From an uncultured Lachnospiraceae bacterium (GTDB taxonomy: Bacteria > Bacillota > Clostridia > Lachnospirales > Lachnospiraceae), in the NCBI GenBank assembly GCA_902782625.1, contig CACZNZ010000261.1:1-10960 (forward strand): 10,960 bases of DNA, written 5' to 3'. Position numbers and translations under genes: made by a program. The notes under the pieces are model-generated. The model was given only the letters and a program-made list of their open reading frames with translations, ran no database searches and was not told where the DNA came from. Of the stretch, positions 7,601 to 10,960 are shown in pieces (position 1 is the stretch's first letter; each line of letters opens with the position of its first letter).

Positions 7601-9362
7601 ATTCAACGTCTCCGTAGAACAGGGTGGAACCGGTAAGGGAACATACACGGTAACCATCAATGACAAGACGTTTACAGCCGATCAGATCAGCGGTGGAAAG
7701 ATTGAAGCTGCAAGGCACTCCAAAGTCACTGTGACTGCAATGCCGGAATCTGAATTCGATTATGTGGCTGCATGGAATGGCAAAGAGTCAGATGCACTCA
7801 CTTATGAGATTGCCGACTTAACGGACAATGAGACAGTATTCCTGACTTTCAATGTCTATGATACCGCCAATATTCAGTACAATCTGCCGGACGGTTATGA
7901 CGATGCACAGGGAACAGTTAAATCGGCCGATGGGGATACACTCGATGCAATCGGTAAGCAGCTGCGTGTAAGAACCGATGGCGAGATTGAGTTTGCAATC
8001 ACGCCGAAAGAAGGCGAGCAGGTAGCTTCCTGGAAAGCGGAATATGCAGATGGAAGAGTAGATGAAGGCAGTGCTCTTGGATACGATAATAAGATAACAC
8101 TGAAAGATATTACTTCTGATGTTACGGTTTCTGTAACTATGGAACCTATCAAGGCTTATACGATTCCTACGCAGGAAGTCAATGATCCGGCCAGCCCTCA
8201 GGAGACAGCTTACACCATAAGCGGAATTGTGAAGACCCCGGATACTCTTCCACAGGAAGAACAGTATGTTGACAAAGTCAGATCGAACGGGTCTGAGACC
8301 TTTGTGGTTTCTCCGGCAGCAGGCAGAGAGATTACTTTGATTACAGACAGGAACCAGAATAGTGCCGCTCAGACCAATGTTGTAACGGTTCAGCGGCAGA
8401 AAGACGGATCTTATCTTGTCACGATCAGTAACATTACCAATGATGTCGACCTTGTGGTAACGACAGAAAAGGTTTATACGGTTACAATGAATCAGGATGC
8501 TCACGGTAAGATTACTGCGACAGATTCTACAGGAAAATCAGTGGAATCAGGTACGAAGGTCAAGGAAGGAACTGTATTGACCTTTACAGCGACACCTGAC
8601 AGCGATTACCTCTTAATATCCTGGAATAAACCGTTATCTGGAAATGCAGGTTCTGTGACGTATACGATCAATGAAGATACAAACATCAGCGCTGTCTTTG
8701 CACAAGCTTCGAATGCAGCAGAGGCAACAACCCAGGCCAAGGAAGAAGAGAGTACTACGGAAAAACCAGACAAAGACGCTCTGAACATTGGTCTTAAGAT
8801 GAGGAGGACAGAGAATAAAGCGACTCTGTCCTGGGGAAGAGTAAAAGAAGCGGATGGCTATGATATCTTTGCTGATGACTGCGGTAGGGAATTAGCTGAT
8901 GGCAAAGTAATTAAAACCATCAGTAGCAATAAGATTCTTAAGACTTCTTTCAAGAAAGTTGCTGGTAAAAAGCTGAAGAACTGCAAGAACTACAAAGTGC
9001 TTGTCAAGGCTTTTAAGATGGTGAACGGAAAGAAGGAGTATATCGCGAAGAGTTATGCTTTCCATATCGCCGCGAAGAAGGACAAGAAGCACACCAATGT
9101 CAAGAGAATCAAATTAAACGTTTCTAAAGTGACACTGAAGAAAGGAAAGAGTAAGAGGCTTAAAGTAAAACTCGTCAAAGAGAAGAAGAGACCGCTTCTT
9201 TCCAGACGTCATGGTGCAAGGATCAAATATTGTTCTTCCAACACGAATGTAGCCAAGGTATCTGCTACCGGCAAAATTACTGCCAAAGGAAAGGGTACCT
9301 GTAAGGTTTATGTGATTTCCATAATTGGAGTCTTCAGGCAGGTTAAGGTAACAGTGAAATAG
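1572..9362 (+). CDS. Giant secreted multidomain surface protein
   Basis: A 2596-residue exported protein, probably an adhesin or surface scaffold; no enzyme motif was recognised. Order seen: signal peptide (1-33); Asp-rich FG-GAP/VCBS-like motifs around D202-E210, D273-E281, D363-E372, N504-E513 and D580-D586; a Ser-rich linker (626-640) leading to a Gly/Trp/Ser-rich beta module up to about 900; FnIII (904-1001); an Ig-like domain (1006-1102, W1043 and C1080, partner Cys absent); an unassigned stretch (1103-1415); an Ig-like repeat (1416-1506); an MBG-like region (1508-1725); about seven divergent InlB-B-like repeats (1731-2377); a Thr/Glu linker; an Fn3-like domain (2403-2501); and a BIG2-like domain (2508-2596). 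The last 150 residues are very rich in Lys. No LPXTG, SLH domain or C-terminal membrane anchor is present, so it may be wall-associated by charge or released. It has its own promoter and terminator. Domain names rest on reading motifs. Confidence 0.9.
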   Translation: MKLREKWKSGIAILMCLALIVPMIPQFRINTEAASSRDPYGFDPSVPDSFKETQNDGENPHGDGIFTLNPKSELFVWRQNEKNVRADSYNYNNNNDLRAKDIADDSYKATTTVGNSRAEYYYVSTEAYDPNNTGHDDMVAMVGVDTLEGERQSIVVGRYSGKGTDKKIRKFSLYINNDNDADWFDGIDQWAYRAYITMTTGDFNGDRKDEIAVYVPYRGNPKVLILDGNSLATIKEISIKDLMGATGAEMSSHFKLDGRTARATVQISMATGDLDRDLNDELMIVGGYADIYDDSDGEKLKDRSSILGVYDASLGADKSISSINKKASYAFYDDEDYEEHPESANSHTEGMGWLRTASVVCEDVAENDGLPEIIVAGYYNTDGPDDDSIEDENFMMCTMAYDGSKLSMNTAPQYIDMTEFVQAGLYNLSDNMEGTPAMCGVASRGFNFSKDIFLAGKLLRYENAQGNPWKEVEGSEPAVMKESDRGIGGSIISNTWVQSATAGNFDSNDMGIEQVAYITGYKHENGDNYWYRLHLAGYTQTEKDGVYKAGNYYDTGDKYRTLVDDTDDDDCPAADVAAVDVDDDTDTLKYDSKTYEYSNVDVMALLQASPYFADLDYDPGSTAYSSDSGSGSSSSSSNSFHVGPYLEGSVGWPFFKFHAEASYSKEWSWGYEKELTKSFGLTFSNDGDTNKVVLYRTPVIKYKYLVNVAGTDETKDMVIGIQQDPVYLMMDVDEYNKIAKNDNALKDKQITKEILGNEPGYPSTYPNRFTDLKEFTGHKNQVQIYSGASSSASVEQSITTGEQTSNSQTITHSLDFGVGVEGGSDDTPVAFEVAGGVNFGWGWESEKTSFDFKEISKSGEITYPPSTTSEYAFSSRFGTWMGTLANGEDVPILGYIVNNVKQPPSMVQDLTVDSVTEDSVTIGWDEGVLTPEYYEIYQYFDNSLTEDQYSLIGKVPGGETTFTYEDLDPETSYSFAVKSVGMDDGERVETEYTDIVTGTTLSGGDSPQIIGITEKQNVLVGDSANFEIDAVPVGSDTGLSYQWQIREAGSTNWRNIGKSNNPVYTVTDASEDMEGNRFRCIVSQIVKGRRKYAYSDSGILHVGKAESTTVPTAINLDKDEQTNEYYNTNRGLADYAQTQPVETETEISKILSVSIGGEEKLYAAYKNNYEKKDDENVEVPEQIWKCLEDGEYYTLVNVNESADGKATADQRILLQKQEKPTFQTVEDSLLSEERAEVLTSKTVADLKNIGSPAEYKTKATDGNPSVTYEVYKAVNAEGKSTTLYKEKDVADAPYLTYKDTGLVQWDGNETDYTIKRLFNEDPEAEETIDGRAYSVFWPEGFESEDYKVYYANSSTGEDEYYVKVRKTENNQTAEVLEQLILPETDDFYTGTDGTATYKADPGDAVMTTQKVITQKTVGEAGDEVTLTATVTANTDSSKAEVSGNITFRMQNNNTGSISEVTAALDENGKAEAKWTPAEPGVYTVISMFTGNDCLNSSVGQTIYFALEKENPDKALLVLDADDIVYGETVHIDAKKGTLDDNGDVVTSELPEGTSISYKVYYKDDSGKTNEVALKDNAEKFTPNFSGKATIYAKAKIPAGNGTSVDADTQKTVFITKRPLSVKAPSKSGLSSDVSQEKIPKLEDIEISYKDDKEKEAIISEDQDKFSIENLFTIASEPALSADSGEGIYVTKVDYQKDDSDAYTDTVKAFMKNYEVTFENGTYEISAGFYNAFYTSGSNGKVEAFEGNNQIAFRSGDPIKEGTKLTFAATPDTKFEIDEWKVTDGEENELVEGTDYTLKDNRLIVDSLSKNIQVHVTFKASSYKLTFEAGEHGLVNGAYYKDSVEGTAFTSPENVPIGRQTILKAVPDEGYVVKRWLVTKGTESAVVYKNDDGSIYSGSELVLDAMSTDMEVEVEFEETASYDVSAAIITDEGNNATDCSVTIDGLQDEKAVKGSKISMHVDTPEDVTIKEWHMYKNDTEYDVVENGEDDFTINNVQKDIRMEIVVTVHKKFNVSVEQGGTGKGTYTVTINDKTFTADQISGGKIEAARHSKVTVTAMPESEFDYVAAWNGKESDALTYEIADLTDNETVFLTFNVYDTANIQYNLPDGYDDAQGTVKSADGDTLDAIGKQLRVRTDGEIEFAITPKEGEQVASWKAEYADGRVDEGSALGYDNKITLKDITSDVTVSVTMEPIKAYTIPTQEVNDPASPQETAYTISGIVKTPDTLPQEEQYVDKVRSNGSETFVVSPAAGREITLITDRNQNSAAQTNVVTVQRQKDGSYLVTISNITNDVDLVVTTEKVYTVTMNQDAHGKITATDSTGKSVESGTKVKEGTVLTFTATPDSDYLLISWNKPLSGNAGSVTYTINEDTNISAVFAQASNAAEATTQAKEEESTTEKPDKDALNIGLKMRRTENKATLSWGRVKEADGYDIFADDCGRELADGKVIKTISSNKILKTSFKKVAGKKLKNCKNYKVLVKAFKMVNGKKEYIAKSYAFHIAAKKDKKHTNVKRIKLNVSKVTLKKGKSKRLKVKLVKEKKRPLLSRRHGARIKYCSSNTNVAKVSATGKITAKGKGTCKVYVISIIGVFRQVKVTVK
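2172..3329 (+). other. FG-GAP/VCBS-like propeller motifs
   Basis: Five Asp-rich loops of the D-x-[DN]-x-D type, several followed by a hydrophobic strand, occur at residues 202-213 (DFNGDRKDEIAV), 273-285, 363-376, 504-516 and 580-586. This pattern is characteristic of calcium-binding loops in integrin-like beta-propeller blades. Spacing between motifs is uneven (about 70 to 140 residues), so the number of blades is uncertain and some may lack a recognisable loop. Confidence 0.65.
3447..4280 (+). other. Ser-rich linker and amphipathic beta-hairpin module
   Basis: Residues 626-640 are mostly Ser, encoded in part by repeated AGTTCG hexamers. Then come segments with alternating polar and hydrophobic or aromatic residues rich in Gly, Ser, Thr and Trp (for example 645-684 and 781-850, including VNFGWGW at 837-843), ending near FGTWMGT (877-883). 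The alternation suggests long beta hairpins. Composition resembles membrane-inserting hairpins of beta-pore-forming proteins such as the aerolysin type, but no family signature was recognised, so it may simply be an adhesin beta domain. Confidence 0.4.
4281..4574 (+). other. Fibronectin type III domain in the giant protein
   Basis: Residues 904-1001 read as a classic FnIII: PPSMVQDLTVDSVTEDSVTI, the conserved Trp in IGW, a YEIYQ strand, the LDPETSYSFAVKSV block with its conserved Leu, Pro and Tyr, and a closing TGTTL. It sits directly after the beta-hairpin module, as a spacer. Confidence 0.8.
6762..8702 (+). repeat. About seven divergent InlB-B-like protein repeats
   Basis: Residues 1731-2377 hold units of about 77 to 108 residues. 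Most contain a hydrophobic strand, a Gly-rich turn, an ATPD- or VPDEGY-like segment, a Trp of the EW/RW/SW type, and a final acidic-turn plus V-x-V-x-F strand. Unit ends are near residues 1817, 1915, 2010, 2093, 2190, 2299 and 2376. The units are strongly diverged at DNA level, so recent tandem duplication is unlikely. Such repeats form elongated stalks in surface proteins of Firmicutes. Confidence 0.6.
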
Positions 9363-9392
9363 CACCCCGAAAAGGCGCTTTCCTGTAGAGAG

Positions 9393-9434
9393 AAGGGGCT
9401 TTGGAATGTATATTCCAAGGCCCTTTTCTTTTTT
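9393..9434 (+). terminator. Intrinsic terminator after the giant gene
   Basis: Arms at 9393-9407 and 9412-9425 pair almost fully (GGAAT with ATTCC at the top, AAGGG with CCCTT at the base, one bulge) around a GTAT loop. A T-rich tract follows to 9434, broken by one C. It starts 30 bases past the stop codon and isolates the giant gene from the next unit. Confidence 0.85.
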
Positions 9435-9473
9435 CTGCTTCCAAAGTGCTATTTCAGCGTGACAGAAAAAGAA

Positions 9474-9502
9474 TCGACAAAGTATGGTCTGTGTGATAAA
9501 AT
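9474..9502 (+). promoter_or_regulatory. Promoter of the aminotransferase gene
   Basis: TCGACA (9474-9479) and TAAAAT (9497-9502) are each five of six to consensus with a 17-base spacer, and a TG at 9494-9495 makes an extended -10. The start of transcription would be near 9509, about 50 bases before the ATG. Confidence 0.7.
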
Positions 9503-9523
9503 GACCAAAAGGGTTAATTGGTT

Positions 9524-9542
9524 CTATATGTATCGCATATAG
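9524..9542 (+). promoter_or_regulatory. Leader hairpin or operator before the aminotransferase
   Basis: CTATATG (9524-9530) and CATATAG (9536-9542) are perfect inverted arms around a TATCG loop. The dyad ends two bases before the Shine-Dalgarno sequence (9545-9552). It may act as an RNA hairpin beside the ribosome binding site or as a DNA operator downstream of the promoter. The stem is A/T-rich and weak as RNA. Confidence 0.4.
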
Positions 9543-9559
9543 ATGGGAGGAGAAGACAT

Positions 9560-10618
9560 ATGTACTATCTTAATGAAAACATCAAGAATCTTCATAGAAT
9601 ATTTGATCAGAATGAAAGAGCGAGTTATCTCAGACTTGATCTGAATGAGAATCCGGGAGGCTTGCCCCAGGAATTCATAGATAAGGTTCTTTCCGATATC
9701 ACACCACAGTTCGTCGCACAGTATCCGGAGACACTGCATTTTACAGAAGTGCTGGCCAATCATTTGGGAACGGATATCAGCCATATCTGTCTGACGAATG
9801 GATCGGCGGAAGGAATTCGCTATATTATTCAGGCCTTCACCTCAGTCGGAGGCAGGATTGTGGGAGTAGTTCCCTCCTATTTTATGTTCCAGATTTATTC
9901 GGAAATGTACGGCAGGAATTTTGTCAAGGTTCCTTATGAGGAAGACCTTTCCATGAATATTGATCATATTATCGCGGAGCTGACAGATGATACCCAGATG
10001 CTGATTCTGCTGAATCCGAATAATCCGATGGGCAATGTTTACTCGGACGAGGAGTTTGAGACGATCATGAAAGTCTGCCGCCAAAAGGAGATCACGGTAC
10101 TTGTTGATGAAGCCTATCATTATTTCTATCCGAAGACATTTATCAATTATGCCTTGAATGAAAGACATGTACTTGTTACGAGAACATTTTCCAAGATGTT
10201 CTCCATGGCCGGCTGCAGGCTTGGTTATGTTGTGGGACACCCTGAGGAAGTGAGAATGGTTCAGAAGTTCTGTACACCGCATAACACCAACGCATTTGCC
10301 ATGAAGTTTGCTGAAGCGGTTCTTACGACACCAGGGATGCTTGACTCCATGATTGAAAAGTTCAAGGAAGGAAGGCAGTATCTGATCGACACACTTGATG
10401 AACATGGATACCGGCATAAAGGAGAAGCAGGAAACTTCCTGTTTATTGAACCTAAGACGGATGCCGGAAAAATAGTCGATATTATGAAAGAACAGCATAA
10501 GATTTTGATCAAGGCATATCCTGATGTAGGAGAACTTGGCGATTGTCTGAGAGTCTCTATCGGAGAAAAGCAATACATGAAGAAATTCCTGGATACCCTG
10601 TTTGAGATCGACCAGTGA
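9560..10618 (+). CDS. HisC-like class I/II PLP aminotransferase
   Basis: A 352-residue pyridoxal-phosphate aminotransferase, nearest by motif to histidinol-phosphate aminotransferase. Visible family marks, in order: LDLNENPGGLP (26-36), the cofactor-phosphate loop GSAEG (81-85), NPNNPMG (152-158), VDEAY with D183 and Y186, the Schiff-base lysine K212 in TRTFSK, R220 in GCRLGY, and the carboxylate-binding R331 in LRVSIG. All catalytic residues are present and the length is normal for HisC. ATG 9560 is chosen over an upstream in-frame GTG at 9518 because GGGAGGAG stands seven bases ahead and the longer start would pass through the leader dyad. It has its own promoter and terminator and no histidine genes beside it, so it may instead act on another amino acid or phosphorylated amine. 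The family is certain; the exact substrate is not. Confidence 0.9.
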   Translation: MYYLNENIKNLHRIFDQNERASYLRLDLNENPGGLPQEFIDKVLSDITPQFVAQYPETLHFTEVLANHLGTDISHICLTNGSAEGIRYIIQAFTSVGGRIVGVVPSYFMFQIYSEMYGRNFVKVPYEEDLSMNIDHIIAELTDDTQMLILLNPNNPMGNVYSDEEFETIMKVCRQKEITVLVDEAYHYFYPKTFINYALNERHVLVTRTFSKMFSMAGCRLGYVVGHPEEVRMVQKFCTPHNTNAFAMKFAEAVLTTPGMLDSMIEKFKEGRQYLIDTLDEHGYRHKGEAGNFLFIEPKTDAGKIVDIMKEQHKILIKAYPDVGELGDCLRVSIGEKQYMKKFLDTLFEIDQ

Positions 10619-10635
10619 TATTGTGACGAAATGAG

Positions 10636-10666
10636 TCGTCGGAACGAAAGTTCCGGCGATTTTTTT
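10636..10666 (+). terminator. Intrinsic terminator after the aminotransferase
   Basis: A 10-base-pair stem (TCGTCGGAAC with GTTCCGGCGA, one G-T wobble) with a GAAA tetraloop is followed by seven T residues. It begins 17 bases past the stop codon and is a textbook Rho-independent terminator. Confidence 0.95.
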
Positions 10667-10709
10667 AAGCCTTAAAAATGTATATTAATAACTGTAATGG
10701 TAAATTATA

Positions 10710-10737
10710 GTGACAAAGATAAAAAATGTGATATAAT
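10710..10737 (+). promoter_or_regulatory. Strong extended -10 promoter of the WXG100 gene
   Basis: GTGACA (10710-10715), a 16-base spacer and a perfect TATAAT (10732-10737) preceded by TG (10729-10730). The predicted transcription start is near 10744, about 35 bases before the ATG. The strength suggests an abundant product, as expected for a secreted Esx-like protein. Confidence 0.8.
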
Positions 10738-10778
10738 ACATTTGCAGTCAGATAATGTGTATGAAGGAAGGAGGAACT

Positions 10779-10960
10779 ATGGCAGAATTAGTTGTATCAT
10801 CAAAGGAATTGAGACAAAAGAAAGAACAGCTCAGTCAGCTGGCGGGGACACTGAAGTCACAGGTTACATCCTATGAGCAGCTGGGCAAGTCATTGAATTC
10901 CATGTGGGATGGAGATGCAAAAGATACATTTGTGAAAAAACTGGATCTTGATCTGGAGAA
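10779..10960 (+). CDS. WXG100 (Esx-like) protein, N-terminal part
   Basis: The gene runs off the right edge; 60 codons are visible. Residues 7-40 form a heptad-like helix with Leu and Gln at regular positions (SSKELRQKKEQLSQL onwards). W43-D44-G45 is the WXG turn, followed by a second helix start (DAKDTFVKKLDLDLE). Position of the WXG near residue 43 is just where it lies in the family of about 100 residues. Such proteins are small helical hairpins exported by type VII (ESX/T7SSb) systems, often as dimers, or serve as helper partners for toxins. AAGGAGG ends four bases before ATG 10779; an in-frame ATG at 10761 lacks its own ribosome binding site. No secretion machinery is in view, so substrate or partner role is undecided. 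Confidence 0.85.
   Translation, partial: MAELVVSSKELRQKKEQLSQLAGTLKSQVTSYEQLGKSLNSMWDGDAKDTFVKKLDLDLE

Noticed and set aside
7818..8504. 228-codon open frame on the minus strand
   Set aside because: It lies wholly inside the giant gene, has no recognisable domain or ribosome binding context, and reads as a Cys/Arg/Ile-rich shadow of the + strand code.
9518..9559. Upstream GTG start for the aminotransferase
   Set aside because: The added residues (MVLYVSHIDGRRRH) are not family-like, and the best ribosome binding site lies inside this extension, serving ATG 9560.
1..10960. tRNA, rRNA, CRISPR array, insertion sequence or phage attachment site
   Set aside because: No cloverleaf, repeat-spacer pattern, transposase code, or flanking inverted or direct repeats typical of mobile elements were seen.

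Overview
The window looks like a chromosomal segment from a Gram-positive, low-to-moderate GC anaerobe of the Clostridia, most likely a Lachnospiraceae member. This placement is inferred. It rests on strong AGGAGG-type ribosome binding sites, a TTG start, extended -10 promoters, T-tracted hairpin terminators, a huge Sec-exported multidomain surface protein ending in lysine-rich Fn3-like and BIG2-like modules, and a WXG100 protein. All genes that can be supported lie on the + strand.

Layout. (1) Bases 23-1281 hold a two-gene unit: a low-molecular-weight protein tyrosine phosphatase, and 8 bases later a protein with a DNA-binding-like N-terminus and a PD-(D/E)XK nuclease-like C-terminus. A GC-rich hairpin follows it. 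(2) Bases 1322-1571 are a non-coding control region with a clear promoter (TTGAAT-17-TATATT) packed with small direct and inverted repeats. (3) Bases 1572-9362 encode one 2596-residue secreted protein. It has a signal peptide, FG-GAP/VCBS-like Asp-rich propeller motifs, a Ser-rich linker into a Gly/Trp/Ser-rich amphipathic beta module, an FnIII domain, several Ig-like or MBG-like modules, about seven divergent InlB-B-like repeats, and a strongly basic C-terminus. It ends in a good intrinsic terminator. (4) Bases 9474-10666 are a monocistronic unit: promoter, leader hairpin, a HisC-like PLP aminotransferase and a terminator. (5) Bases 10710-10960 hold a strong extended -10 promoter and the first 60 codons of a WXG100 (Esx-like) protein, cut by the window edge.

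How the parts relate. The terminators and promoters divide the window into four separate transcription units, so no single operon spans it. The two most unusual genes are the phosphatase-linked PD-(D/E)XK protein and the giant surface protein, whose beta-hairpin-rich module follows or interrupts a propeller-like region. The WXG100 start suggests that a type VII secretion (T7SSb) locus or a substrate cassette may continue past the right edge. The giant protein itself has a normal Sec signal peptide, so linking it to type VII secretion would be speculation.
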